From: Mycobacteriales bacterium
Lineage (GTDB): Bacteria; Actinomycetota; Actinomycetes; Mycobacteriales; CADCTP01
Assembly (NCBI GenBank): GCA_035995165.1
Contig: DASYKU010000139.1
Location: 1 to 32,605, forward strand
Direction of reading: 5' to 3'
Length of the DNA: 32,605 nt
Of the stretch, positions 19,978-28,957 are shown in pieces (position 1 is the stretch's first letter; each line of letters opens with the position of its first letter). The position numbers and the translations under genes were made by a program. Under the pieces are notes generated by a model. It saw nothing but the letters and a program-made list of their open reading frames with translations. It was not told where the DNA came from and did not search any database.

Positions 19978-22900
19978 GTGTCCGTTCCGGGGGAGGCACG
20001 CGGGTCGAGCGCGTACCGGTTGGTTCGCCCGGCCCCGCGTGCCTCCGGCGTCCCTGTCCTGGAGCCGGGGCAGCAGGCCGTGTCCGACCACCGCGGCGGC
20101 CCGCTGCTGGTGCTGGCCGGCCCGGGCAGCGGCAAGACCACCACGCTGGTCGAGGCCGCGGTCCGGCGGGTCGAGGCCGGCGCCGACCCGGAGTCGCTGC
20201 TGCTGCTCACGTTCAGCCGGCGGGCGGCGACCGAGCTGCGGGAGCGGATCACCGCCCGGCTGGCCCGCACCACCCGGGAGCCGCTGGCCCGCACCTTCCA
20301 CTCGTACGCGTTCGGGCTGCTGCGGGCGCAGGCCGTCGCCCGCGGGGAGCGCGGCCCGCGGCTGCTGTCCGGGCCGGAGCAGGACCTGGTCGTCCGGGAG
20401 CTGCTCGGCGGCGAGGTCGAGCTCGGCACCGGGCAGTGGCCGGAGGAGTTCCGGCCCGCCCTGCTCACCCGCGGGTTCGCGACGGAGCTGCGTGACCTGC
20501 TGCTGCGGGCGGTCGAGCGCGGCGTCGGCCCGAACCGGCTGGCCAACTGGGGCCGGGACCGCGGCCGGGACGACTGGGTCGCGGCCGCGCACTTCTTCGA
20601 CGAGTACCTCGACGTCACCGCGCTGTCGGCCGGCGACGGCCCGGAGGCGTACGACCCGGCGGAGCTGATCCGGGCCGCGCTGGACGCGCTGAGCACGGAC
20701 CCGGAGCTGCTGGCCCGGGAGCGGGCCCGGCGCCGGCGGGTGTTCGTGGACGAGTACCAGGACCTGGACCCGGCCCAGGAGGAGCTGCTGCGGATGCTCG
20801 CGGCCGGTGCCGACGAGCTGGTCGTGGTCGGCGACCCGGACCAGTCGATCTACGCCTTCCGCGGCTCCGACCCGTCCGCGATCCGGCGCTTCCCGGACGT
20901 GTTCGCGCCGGCCGACGGGACGCCGGTGCCGGTGGTGGCGCTGGGCGCGTCCCGGCGCTCGGGCGAGGTGCTGCTGCGGTACTCGCGCCGGATCGCGGCC
21001 CGGCTGCCCGGCCCGGCCCGGCACCGCGCGCTGGCGCCGGTCCGCGGTACGCCGCCGGGCCGGGTCGAGGTGCACACCCTGCGCACCCCCGGCGAGGAGG
21101 CCGCGTACGTGGCCCACCGGTTGCGGGCCGCGCACCTGCTCGACGGGGTGCCGTGGCGGGAGATGGCGGTGATCGTCCGCTCCACCGAGCGGCACCTGCC
21201 GGCGCTGCGACGGGCCCTGGCCGTGGCCGGCGTGCCCTCCAGCGTGGCCGGCGACGAGGTGCCGCTGGTCGCGCAGCCCGCGGTCGCGCCGTTCCTGCGG
21301 TTGCTGGAGTGCGCGCTGTGGGGGCTGCGCTCGCCCGGCGAGCACGGCCGGCTGCGGGCGGAGACCGGGCCCGACCCGCTGGACGAGGACGCCGCGCTCA
21401 CGCTGCTGACCTCGCCGCTCGGCGGCGCCGACGCGCTGTCGCTGCGCCGGCTGCGGCAGGAGCTGCGCCGGCTCGACCTCGTCGCCGGCGGCGCCGGCGG
21501 CTCGGCCGACCTGCTGGTCAGCCTGCTCAAGGACGCCCGGGCGACCGCCGACCCGGGCCCCGGCCGGGAGCCCGGGGTGGCCGCCGCGGTCGCGGCCGTG
21601 GACCGGATGGTGCGGGCGGCCGCGGGCGACGCCGGCGTCCCGGCCCGCCGGGTCGGCTGGCTGCTGGCCACCGCCCGGGCCACCGCGCGGGAGGGCGGCA
21701 GCGCCGAGGAGGTGCTCTGGGCGGTCTGGTCGGCCTCCGGGCTGGGCGAGCAGTGGCAGCGCCAGTCCCGGCAGGGCGGCCCGGTCGGCGCGGGCGCGGA
21801 CCGGGACCTGGACGCGATGGTCGCGTTGTTCGACGCGGCCGCGAACTTCGTCGACCGGCTGCCCCGCTCGGGCCCGCGGGTGCTGGTCGACCACCTGCTC
21901 GCGCAGCAGATCCCGGGCGACACGCTGGCCGCCAAGGCGCCGACCGGCGACACCGTACGGCTGCTGACCGCGCACGCGGCCAAGGGTCTGGAGTGGACGG
22001 TCGTCGCCGTCGCGGGCGTCCAGGAGGGCGTCTGGCCGGACTTGCGCCGGCGCGGCACCCTGCTCGGGGTCGAGGACCTGGTCGACGTGGCCGCCGGCCG
22101 GGAGCCGTCCGAGCTGTCCCCGGTCGCCCCGCTGCTGGAGGAGGAGCGGCGGCTGTTCTACGTCGCGGTCACCCGGGCCAAGCGGCTGCTGATCGTGTCC
22201 GGGGTGGCCGGCGAGGAGGACCAGCCGTCCCGGTTCCTGGACGAGCTCGACCCGCCGCCGCCCGGCGAGCCCCGCGCGGTGACGAGCGTGCCCCGGGCAC
22301 TGTCGCTGCCGGCCCTGGTGGCGGAGCTGCGGGCGGTGGTGAGCGACGCCAAGCAGGTCGACACCCGCCGGCGCGCGGCCGCGACCGAGCTGGCCCGCCT
22401 CGCCACCGCCGGGGTCCGCGGCGCCGACCCGGACAGCTGGTGGGGCCTGGCCGGGCTGTCCGACCCGTCGCCGCTGGCCGCCGACGGCGCGGCCGTCCGG
22501 GTCTCGCCCTCGGCCGTGGACCGGTTCATCGGCTGCGAGCTGCGCTGGCTGATGGAGGCGGTCGGGGCCCGCGGCTCCGAGCAGGCCGCCCAGTCCGTCG
22601 GCACCGCCCTGCACGCGGTCGCCGCGAGCGCGGTCACCGACGGGGTCGAGGACCCGGCCGAGCTGGGAGAGCGGCTGGAGGCGGCGCTGGACCGGCTCGA
22701 CCTCGGCGGCGCCTGGACCACCCGCCGGGAACGGGCCCGGGCCCGGGACATGCTCGGCACGTTCCTGCGCTGGGAACGCTCCTCCCGCGCCCGGTACGTG
22801 CTGGTCGACGTCGAGGTGCCGTTCTCGGTCACGGTCCCGCCGGCCACCGACGGCGGCCACCCGGCCACGCTGACCGGCCGGATCGACCGGCTGGAGCGCG

Positions 22901-23268
22901 ACGACGAGGGCCGGCTGGTGGTGGTCGACCTCAAGACCGGGCGCAGCAAGCCCCGCGACGGGGAGCTGGCCCGCCACCCCCAGCTCGGCTCGTACCAGCT
23001 GGCGGTGGCCGAGGGCGCGTTCGGCGCGGCCGAGCCGGGCGGCGGCCTGCTGGTCAACCTCGGGACGGCGGCCGAGCGCAACCGGACCCAGGAGCAGCCG
23101 CCGCTGGCCCAGGACACCGACCCGGAGTGGGCCCGGATCCAGATCCAGGACGCGGCCGCCGGGATGGGCGGCGACGTGTTCCACGCCAAGCCGGGGCTGT
23201 TCTGCCGGGTCTGCGCGACCCGGTCCTCCTGCCCGGCCACCGACACCGGCCGCCAGGTCACGGAGTGA
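19978..23268 (+). CDS. adnA: AdnA: UvrD-like helicase-nuclease subunit with Fe-S nuclease domain
   Basis: A 1096-residue subunit of the AdnAB motor-nuclease, which unwinds and resects double-strand break ends in actinobacteria. The superfamily 1 motor has Walker A AGPGSGKTT (47-55, Lys53), DEYQD (258-262), GDPDQSIYAFRG and TAHAAKGLEW, and FYVAVTRAK. The C-terminal RecB-like nuclease has GRIDR (Asp970), VVDLKTG (Asp984, Lys986) and QLGSYQLA. Cys853, Cys1076, Cys1079 and Cys1085 match the C...CxxCx5C iron-sulfur staple of AddB-type nucleases. GTG 19978 starts MSVPGEARG; no Shine-Dalgarno is seen, but TTCCAT 7 bases upstream could serve a leaderless start. AdnB follows after 61 bases. Confidence 0.93.
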   Translation: MSVPGEARGSSAYRLVRPAPRASGVPVLEPGQQAVSDHRGGPLLVLAGPGSGKTTTLVEAAVRRVEAGADPESLLLLTFSRRAATELRERITARLARTTREPLARTFHSYAFGLLRAQAVARGERGPRLLSGPEQDLVVRELLGGEVELGTGQWPEEFRPALLTRGFATELRDLLLRAVERGVGPNRLANWGRDRGRDDWVAAAHFFDEYLDVTALSAGDGPEAYDPAELIRAALDALSTDPELLARERARRRRVFVDEYQDLDPAQEELLRMLAAGADELVVVGDPDQSIYAFRGSDPSAIRRFPDVFAPADGTPVPVVALGASRRSGEVLLRYSRRIAARLPGPARHRALAPVRGTPPGRVEVHTLRTPGEEAAYVAHRLRAAHLLDGVPWREMAVIVRSTERHLPALRRALAVAGVPSSVAGDEVPLVAQPAVAPFLRLLECALWGLRSPGEHGRLRAETGPDPLDEDAALTLLTSPLGGADALSLRRLRQELRRLDLVAGGAGGSADLLVSLLKDARATADPGPGREPGVAAAVAAVDRMVRAAAGDAGVPARRVGWLLATARATAREGGSAEEVLWAVWSASGLGEQWQRQSRQGGPVGAGADRDLDAMVALFDAAANFVDRLPRSGPRVLVDHLLAQQIPGDTLAAKAPTGDTVRLLTAHAAKGLEWTVVAVAGVQEGVWPDLRRRGTLLGVEDLVDVAAGREPSELSPVAPLLEEERRLFYVAVTRAKRLLIVSGVAGEEDQPSRFLDELDPPPPGEPRAVTSVPRALSLPALVAELRAVVSDAKQVDTRRRAAATELARLATAGVRGADPDSWWGLAGLSDPSPLAADGAAVRVSPSAVDRFIGCELRWLMEAVGARGSEQAAQSVGTALHAVAASAVTDGVEDPAELGERLEAALDRLDLGGAWTTRRERARARDMLGTFLRWERSSRARYVLVDVEVPFSVTVPPATDGGHPATLTGRIDRLERDDEGRLVVVDLKTGRSKPRDGELARHPQLGSYQLAVAEGAFGAAEPGGGLLVNLGTAAERNRTQEQPPLAQDTDPEWARIQIQDAAAGMGGDVFHAKPGLFCRVCATRSSCPATDTGRQVTE

Positions 23269-23329
23269 GCCCCATCCCCTGCCCCGCCCGGGGACCCCGT
23301 CGGGGGGCCGATCGCGGTCCGGCGGAGCG

Positions 23330-26300
23330 GTGACCGCGCCGAGGTGGTCGCCGCAGGAGCTGGCGGCCGCGTTGCGGCTGCCGCCGCCGACCGACGAGCA
23401 GGCGGCCGTCATCGGGGCGCCGCTGGCGCCGGCCGTGGTCGTGGCCGGGGCCGGGTCGGGCAAGACCGAGACGATGTCCGGCCGGGTGCTCTGGCTGGTC
23501 GCGAACGAGTACGTCCGGCCGGACCAGATCCTGGGGCTGACCTTCACCACCAAGGCCGCGGGCGAGCTGGCCGGGCGGATCCGGGTCCGGCTCGGGCAGC
23601 TGCGCACGTTCCTGGGCGCGTCCGGGCCGGCCGGCGACCCGGCGCTGGCGGGCGAGCCCGCGGTCTCGACGTACCACGCGTACGCGGGGCGGCTGGTGTC
23701 CGAGCACGCGCTGCGGCTCGGGGTCGAGCCCAGCGTCCGGCTGCTCACCGAGGCGATGACCTGGCAGCTGGCCCAGAAGGTGGTCCGCACGTACGACCTG
23801 GACGTGCCGGAGCTGGACAACGCCGAGTCCACGGTGACCAACTGGGTGCTGGACCTGGCCGGCGAGCTGGCCGAGCACCTGGTCGAGCCGGACGAGCTGC
23901 GGCGCTGGACCGACGACCTGCGTACGCGCGTGCTGGCCCGGCCGCGTCGGTCGGCGAGTGGCCGCGGCGTCGCCGGGGAGCCGTACGCGGAGGTGCGCAA
24001 GCTGCTGGACCGCGCCGCCTCCCGGGTCGCCCTGCTCCCGCTGGTCGACCGCTACACGCGGGCCAAGCACGACGCCCGGGCGATGGACTTCGGCGACCAG
24101 ATGGCGATCGCGGCCCGGGTCGCGGACCGCTTCGCCGAGGTCGGCCGGGCTGAGCGGGCCCGGTACGCGGTGGTGCTGCTGGACGAGTACCAGGACACCG
24201 GCCACGCCCAGCTCACCCTGCTGCGGGCCCTGTACGGACCGGGCGGCCACGCCGTCACCGCGGTCGGCGACCCGGCCCAGGCCATCTACGGCTGGCGCGG
24301 CGCCAGCGCGAACAACCTGCACCGGTTCGCCGCGCACTTCCGGACCGGCGGCGGCGACCCCGCCCCGGTGCTGCCGCTGTCGACCTCGTTCCGCAACGAC
24401 GAGCTCGTCCTGGACGTGGCCAACGCGCTGTCGGTCGAGATCCGGGAGAACGTGCCGTCGCTGACGCCGGGGCCGCGGGGCGAGCCGGGCCAGGTCCGGG
24501 CCGCGCTGCTGGAGACCGTCACCGGCGAGGCCGACTGGGTCGCAGGCGAGATCGCCGCGGTCTGGCGGGCCGACGCGGCCGACCGGCGGGCCGGCGCGGG
24601 CGGCGCGGGCGGCCGCAGCGTGGCCGTGCTCTGCCGCCGGCGCAGCCAGTTCGACCTGGTCGCGGGCGCGCTGCGGGCCCGCGGCGTGCCGGTCGAGCTG
24701 GTCGGCCTGGGTGGGCTGCTGGCCACCCCCGAGGTCCGGGACCTGGTCAGCACGCTGCAGGTGGTCAGCGACCCGACCGCGGGCGCGGCGCTGGCCCGGC
24801 TGCTCACCGGCGCCCGCTGGCGGGTCGGCGGCAAGGACGTGGCCGCGCTCGGCAAACGGGCCCGGGCGCTCGCGGCCCGGCACGAGGAGGCCGCGCAGGG
24901 CACCCGGGACGTGGTCTCGGACGCCAGCCTGGTCGAGGCCCTGGACGACCTCGGCCCGCCCGAGCCCTACTCGGCCGTCGGCTTCGAGCGGATGGCCCGG
25001 CTCGCCGACGAGCTGGCCGCGCTGCGCAGGCGGACCGCGCAGCCGCTGCCGGACCTGGTCGCCGACGTCGAGCGGACGCTGCTGCTGGACGTCGAGGTCG
25101 CGGCCGCGCCGGACCGGGACCGTGCCGCCGGCCGGGCCCACCTGGACCGGTTCGCCGAGGTCGCGGCCGACTTCTCGGTCGACGCCGAGATGCCCACGCT
25201 GGGCGCGTTCCTGGCCTACCTGGCCGCGGCCGAGGACGCCGAGCGGGGGCTGGAGGCGGGCGTGGTCGACGTCGACACCGACCGGGTCCAAGTGCTGACC
25301 GTGCATGCAGCGAAGGGGCTCGAGTGGGACGTGGTCGCGGTACCCGGGCTCACCCACGATGTCTTCCCGGACCTGCTGTCCACCCGGGGCTCGGGCTGGG
25401 CCACCAGCGCGCCGACCCTGCCGTACCCGCTGCGGGGGGACGGCTCGGACCTGCCGGTCTTCGACGTGGTCACGCCGCGGGACCAGAAGGGGATCGACGA
25501 GGCCCGCAAGGACTTCGTGGCGGCGTGCAAGGAGCGGGCCGTCCGGGAGGAGCGGCGGCTGGCGTACGTGGCCGTGACCCGGGCCCGGCACCTGCTGCTG
25601 GCCTCCGGCTACTGGTGGGACACCGCGGTCCGGCCGCGCGGGCCGTCGCCGTTCCTGTCCGAACTGCGGCTGGTCCGCGGCGTCCAGGTCGACCAGTGGG
25701 CCGACCCGCCGCCCGAGGACGCGGCCAACCCGCTGCCGCCGCCCGCGCCGATGCCGTGGCCGGCCGACCCGCTCGGGGCCCGGCGGCCGCTGGTCGAGCA
25801 GGGTGCGTCGCTGGTCCGCTCGGCGCTGGCCGGGTCCGCGCCGGTGGACGAGGGGACCTTGTTCGCCGAGGAGGACCTGCTCGCGCTGGGCTGGCAGCGG
25901 GAGGCCGAGATCCTGCTGGCCGAGCGGGCCCGGATCGCGGCCGGCCCGGCCACCGCGGACGTCCCGCTGCCCGGCCACCTCGCGGTCACCGACCTGGTCA
26001 CGCTGGCCCGCGACCCGCTCGCGCTGGCCCGCCGGGTCCGCCGCCCGGTGCCGACCCGGCCGGCCCCGCTGGCCCGCCGCGGCACCGCCTTCCACGCCTG
26101 GCTGGAGGAGCGGTACGGCGGCCAGCGGCTGCTCGACCTGGACGAGCTGCCCGGCTCGGCCGACGCCGAGGCCGCGCCGGACTCGGAGCTGGCCCTGCTG
26201 CAGGAGCGGTTCCTGGCCAGCGCCTGGGCCGACCGGGTGCCGGACGAGGTCGAGGTCGCGTTCGAGACCGTGGTCGGCGGGGTGGTGGTCCGGGGCCGGA

Positions 26301-26560
26301 TCGACGCCGTGTTCGCCGACCCGGACGGCGGCTGGACGGTGGTGGACTGGAAGACCGGCGACCCGCCGCGGGACCCGTCCGCGGCCTCGGTCCAGCTGGC
26401 CGCGTACCGGCTGGCCTGGGCCGAGCTGTCAGGTACGCCGGTCGAGCTGGTCCGGGCCGCGTTCCACCACGTCCGCGCGGACCGTACGGTGGCGCCGATC
26501 GACCTGCTCGGCGCGGCCGGCCTGCACGCCCTGGTCGAGTCGATCCCTACCGGCCGCTGA
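23330..26560 (+). CDS. adnB: AdnB: UvrD-like helicase-nuclease subunit
   Basis: The 1076-residue partner of AdnA. Superfamily 1 motifs: Q-motif TDEQAAVI, Walker A AGAGSGKTE (39-47, Lys45), LTFTTKAAGELAGRI, DEYQDTG (from residue 285), GDPAQAIYGWRGA, TVHAAKGLEWDVV and LAYVAVTRAR. The C-terminal nuclease domain has GTAFHAWLEERY, GRIDAVF (Asp992), VVDWKTG (Asp1006, Lys1008) and QLAAYRLAW. Unlike AdnA, no Cys cluster is seen at the C-terminus. In the mycobacterial complex both subunits carry nuclease sites that cut opposite strands. GTG 23330 has GGCGGAGCG directly upstream. The 3' end overlaps the convergent hydrolase gene by 14 bases. Confidence 0.93.
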   Translation: MTAPRWSPQELAAALRLPPPTDEQAAVIGAPLAPAVVVAGAGSGKTETMSGRVLWLVANEYVRPDQILGLTFTTKAAGELAGRIRVRLGQLRTFLGASGPAGDPALAGEPAVSTYHAYAGRLVSEHALRLGVEPSVRLLTEAMTWQLAQKVVRTYDLDVPELDNAESTVTNWVLDLAGELAEHLVEPDELRRWTDDLRTRVLARPRRSASGRGVAGEPYAEVRKLLDRAASRVALLPLVDRYTRAKHDARAMDFGDQMAIAARVADRFAEVGRAERARYAVVLLDEYQDTGHAQLTLLRALYGPGGHAVTAVGDPAQAIYGWRGASANNLHRFAAHFRTGGGDPAPVLPLSTSFRNDELVLDVANALSVEIRENVPSLTPGPRGEPGQVRAALLETVTGEADWVAGEIAAVWRADAADRRAGAGGAGGRSVAVLCRRRSQFDLVAGALRARGVPVELVGLGGLLATPEVRDLVSTLQVVSDPTAGAALARLLTGARWRVGGKDVAALGKRARALAARHEEAAQGTRDVVSDASLVEALDDLGPPEPYSAVGFERMARLADELAALRRRTAQPLPDLVADVERTLLLDVEVAAAPDRDRAAGRAHLDRFAEVAADFSVDAEMPTLGAFLAYLAAAEDAERGLEAGVVDVDTDRVQVLTVHAAKGLEWDVVAVPGLTHDVFPDLLSTRGSGWATSAPTLPYPLRGDGSDLPVFDVVTPRDQKGIDEARKDFVAACKERAVREERRLAYVAVTRARHLLLASGYWWDTAVRPRGPSPFLSELRLVRGVQVDQWADPPPEDAANPLPPPAPMPWPADPLGARRPLVEQGASLVRSALAGSAPVDEGTLFAEEDLLALGWQREAEILLAERARIAAGPATADVPLPGHLAVTDLVTLARDPLALARRVRRPVPTRPAPLARRGTAFHAWLEERYGGQRLLDLDELPGSADAEAAPDSELALLQERFLASAWADRVPDEVEVAFETVVGGVVVRGRIDAVFADPDGGWTVVDWKTGDPPRDPSAASVQLAAYRLAWAELSGTPVELVRAAFHHVRADRTVAPIDLLGAAGLHALVESIPTGR

Positions 26561-27371
26561 TCCGGTCGAGGGCGAGGTCGGCGACGACGTCCGGCTCCTG
26601 CTCGGGGACCCAGTGCGAGACGCCGGGCAGCTCCACGAACCGGTACGGCCCGGTCACGTGCACGGCGCAGTCCTCGGCCGCGACCCGGCTCACCGCGAGA
26701 TCGTCCGTGCCCCAGACGTACGTGGTCGGGACGGTGACCGGGCCGAGGCCCTCGATGTCGGCCCGGCTCATCGCCCGGTACCAGTTCAGCGGGCCGGTCA
26801 GCGCGCCCGGCTCGGTCAGCGGCACGACGAACTCGTCCGCCGGCACCGGCCCGAACATCCGCCGCAGCCGGCGCGCGCCGTCCGCCAGCAGCAGCTGCTC
26901 GGAGTCCGGCCGGCGGAAGACCGCGAGGTACTCCGAGCGCCGCTGCTGCTCCGGATCCGTCCGCAGCGCGGCGGCGTGCGCGGCCGGGTGCGGGACGCTC
27001 ACCGCGGTCAGCGTGGCGACCCGGTCCGGGTGCCGGACCGCGAGGTTCCAGGCCACGACCGCGCCCCAGTCGTGCCCGAGCACGTGCGCGGTCCGCAGCC
27101 CGAGCGCGTCGAGCAGCCCGAGCGCGTCCGCGACCACGTGGTGGATCGAGTACGCCTCGACCCCGTCGGGCCGGGCACCGGGGGAGTAGCCGCGCTGGTC
27201 CGGCGCGACCGTCCGCAGCCCGGCCTCCTGCAGCGCCGGCGTGACGCCGGCCCACATCCCGGAGTTCTCCGGGAATCCGTGCAACAACAGCACGGCCGGC
27301 CCGTCTTCGGGCCCGCCGATCCGGACGTCGAAAACCAGGCCCTGAATGTCAACCGGAACTGCGCTGTCCAT
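26547..27371 (-). CDS. Alpha/beta hydrolase, epoxide hydrolase-like
   Basis: A 274-residue protein of the epoxide hydrolase/haloalkane dehalogenase branch. HGFPE (31-35) forms the oxyanion hole. The nucleophile elbow is GHDWGA (99-104) with Asp101. DQRGYSPGARP follows strand 4. The catalytic His253 lies in GVSHWVPEQEPD, and YVWGTDD carries the acid. The Asp nucleophile with HGxP favours epoxide hydrolysis, but dehalogenase or other roles are possible. The frame stays open far upstream of ATG 27371, but homology to the fold starts just after this codon and GGGGGAGA lies upstream. Its 3' end overlaps adnB by 14 bases. The start is divergent from an ECF sigma gene, with a 20-bp dyad between. Confidence 0.88.
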   Translation of the reverse strand: MDSAVPVDIQGLVFDVRIGGPEDGPAVLLLHGFPENSGMWAGVTPALQEAGLRTVAPDQRGYSPGARPDGVEAYSIHHVVADALGLLDALGLRTAHVLGHDWGAVVAWNLAVRHPDRVATLTAVSVPHPAAHAAALRTDPEQQRRSEYLAVFRRPDSEQLLLADGARRLRRMFGPVPADEFVVPLTEPGALTGPLNWYRAMSRADIEGLGPVTVPTTYVWGTDDLAVSRVAAEDCAVHVTGPYRFVELPGVSHWVPEQEPDVVADLALDRISGR

Positions 27372-27394
27372 CGTCCCAGTCTCCCCCGGTCGGG

Positions 27395-27414
27395 CGGCGG
27401 GCCGAGGCCCGCCG
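27395..27414. promoter_or_regulatory. 20-bp dyad between divergent genes
   Basis: CGGCGGGCC (27395-27403) and GGCCCGCCG (27406-27414) are perfect arms around GA. A 2-nt centre is too small for an RNA loop of full stem length, so a DNA-level operator for the divergent hydrolase and sigma-factor genes is more likely. Promoter hexamers are not clear; TAGGAAGGTT upstream of the sigma gene is weak. Confidence 0.45.
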
Positions 27415-27450
27415 GACGCCGATGCGGTAGGAAGGTTCGGTGGGAGCTCG

Positions 27451-27960
27451 ATGACGGCCGACGCCGAGCGCCGCACCGAGCTGGTACGCCGGGCCCAGCA
27501 GGGCGACGCGATCGCGATGGACCAGGTCCTCGCCGAGATCTCGCCGTACGTGGGCCGGCTGTGCGGGTCGATCGCCGTGCAGGACGGCCCGGACGCCGCC
27601 CAGGAGGCGCTGATCGCGGTCTTCCGGGCGCTGCCGCAGCTCACCGAGCCGGCGGCGTTGTTCGGCTGGGTCCGCTCGATCGCGGTCCGGGAGGCGGTCC
27701 GGGTGGCCACGCGGTCCGGCCGGCAGCGAACCGCTGAGCTGGGCGAGGTGCCCGGCCGGGACGACCCGGAGCTGGCCGCGGACGTACGGGACGTGCTGTC
27801 CCGGCTGAGCCCGCAGCACCGGGCGGTGCTGGTGCTGCGGGACCTGGAGGGGCTGGACCAAGCGGCGGTGGCGGCGATCCTGTCGGTGCCGCCCCCGACC
27901 GTACGGACCCGGTTGTTCCGGGCCCGGCGCAACTTCCGCAGGGAGTGGGAGGCGACCTGA
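27451..27960 (+). CDS. ECF-type RNA polymerase sigma factor (sigma-70 family)
   Basis: A 169-residue protein with the two-domain ECF layout. Region 2 is seen in LVRRAQQGDAIAMDQVLAEI and DAAQEALIAVFRAL with FGWVRSIAVREAVR. Region 4 is LSPQHRAVLVLRDLEGLDQAAVAAILSVPPPTVRTRLFRARRNFRR, a clear helix-turn-helix with the V-x-T-R-L-x-R-A-R ending. The DAAQE segment replaces the usual D(A/V)xQ(D/E) motif in good agreement. No anti-sigma gene lies beside it on either side: the upstream gene is a divergent hydrolase and the downstream one another hydrolase. The ATG at 27451 has GGGAG 4 bases upstream; the frame is open further upstream without a good site. Confidence 0.88.
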   Translation: MTADAERRTELVRRAQQGDAIAMDQVLAEISPYVGRLCGSIAVQDGPDAAQEALIAVFRALPQLTEPAALFGWVRSIAVREAVRVATRSGRQRTAELGEVPGRDDPELAADVRDVLSRLSPQHRAVLVLRDLEGLDQAAVAAILSVPPPTVRTRLFRARRNFRREWEAT

Positions 27961-27964
27961 CCGT

Positions 27965-28030
27965 CGCCGACACGATCGGCCGGGCCGGGGAACGCGACGC
28001 GCTTGCGGTGCCTCTTCTCTCGTGTCGGCG
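27965..28030. repeat. 11-bp inverted repeat with 44-nt spacer
   Basis: CGCCGACACGA (27965-27975) and TCGTGTCGGCG (28020-28030) are perfect inverted arms just after the ECF sigma stop codon. They may form the base of a terminator or a leader structure for the following hydrolase gene. The 44-base spacer contains no supported gene. Confidence 0.5.
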
Positions 28031-28093
28031 GCCGGACCGGTCGCGTCCCGGAGGGAGCAGCGGCTGATGTCCGTACGCAGCGAGGAAAGGCCG

Positions 28094-28954
28094 ATGCCGG
28101 AGCTCCCCGGCGTCACCCACCGGCAGGTGGACGCCGGCGGCGTCGGCCTGCACGTGGCCGAGATCGGCTCCGGCGCCCCGGTCGTCCTGCTGCACGGCTT
28201 CCCCCAGCACTGGTTCGCCTGGCGCGACGTCGCGGCCCGGCTCGCCCCCGACCACCGGGTGCTCAGCGTCGACCTGCGCGGTTTCGGCTGGTCGGACAAG
28301 CCGAGGACCGGCTACACCACCGCGGACCGGGTCACCGACCTGATCGCCCTGCTCGACGCGCTGGAGCTGGACCGGGTCGACCTGGTCGGGCACGAGTGGG
28401 GGGCCTGGGCCGGGTTCTTCGCCTGCCTGCGCGCGCCCGAGCGGTTCGGGCACTTCCTGGCCCTGAACATCGTGCATCCCTGGCCGGAGCACCGGCACCT
28501 GGCGCCGAGCTCCTGGCGGTTCTGGTACACGACCGTGCTGGAGGCGCCCGGGCTCGGGCGGCTGGCCCAGCGGCACTGGCCGGCGTACACCCGGTTCCTG
28601 CTGCGCCGCGGGCTCGGCGACCGGGCCGCGATGCGGGAGCCGGTCCTCGAGGAGTACGTCGCGGCCGGCCGGGTGCCGGGCGCGGCCCGGGCCGGCGAGG
28701 CGCTGCACCGGCTGTTCACCGTCCGGGACATCCCGGCGCTGATGCTCAACCGGAACGCGAAGCAGCACCTGACGGTGCCGACCCTGCTGCTCGGCGGGGA
28801 CCGGGACCCGGTCTTCCCGCCCGCGGTGCTCGGCGGCGGCCAGGGACACGCCGACGACCTGCGGGTGGAGATCCTGCCCGGGGCCGGGCACTGGCTGCCG
28901 GAGGAGCGCCCGAACGAGGTCGCCGCCGCGGCCCGCGCGCTGTTCGCGCGCTGA
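28094..28954 (+). CDS. Alpha/beta hydrolase with Glu at the nucleophile position
   Basis: A 286-residue protein of the epoxide hydrolase-like branch. LLHGFPQHWFAW (32-43) forms the oxyanion hole, and DLRGFGWSDKP follows strand 4. The elbow is GHEWGA (99-104): Glu101 (codon GAG) stands where this branch has Asp and other hydrolases have Ser. The acid candidate is in LLGGDRDPVF and the catalytic His in GAGHWLPEERPNE, so the rest of the site is kept. It may be inactive, altered in chemistry, or specialised. The start is uncertain: ATG 28094 (GAGGAAAGG 3 bases upstream), ATG 28067 and ATG 28022 are in frame. It follows the ECF sigma gene in the same direction. Confidence 0.85.
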   Translation: MPELPGVTHRQVDAGGVGLHVAEIGSGAPVVLLHGFPQHWFAWRDVAARLAPDHRVLSVDLRGFGWSDKPRTGYTTADRVTDLIALLDALELDRVDLVGHEWGAWAGFFACLRAPERFGHFLALNIVHPWPEHRHLAPSSWRFWYTTVLEAPGLGRLAQRHWPAYTRFLLRRGLGDRAAMREPVLEEYVAAGRVPGAARAGEALHRLFTVRDIPALMLNRNAKQHLTVPTLLLGGDRDPVFPPAVLGGGQGHADDLRVEILPGAGHWLPEERPNEVAAAARALFAR

Positions 28955-28957
28955 GGG

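Noticed and set aside
19630-24000. A 1456-codon open frame on the minus strand opposite adnA
   Set aside because: It is a by-product of high GC3 on the other strand. Its translation is Arg/Gly/Ala/Pro-rich without motifs, while the plus strand encodes full helicase motifs.
23258-26095. A 945-codon minus-strand open frame opposite adnB
   Set aside because: Same reason: repetitive low-complexity product without motifs, and adnB is certain.
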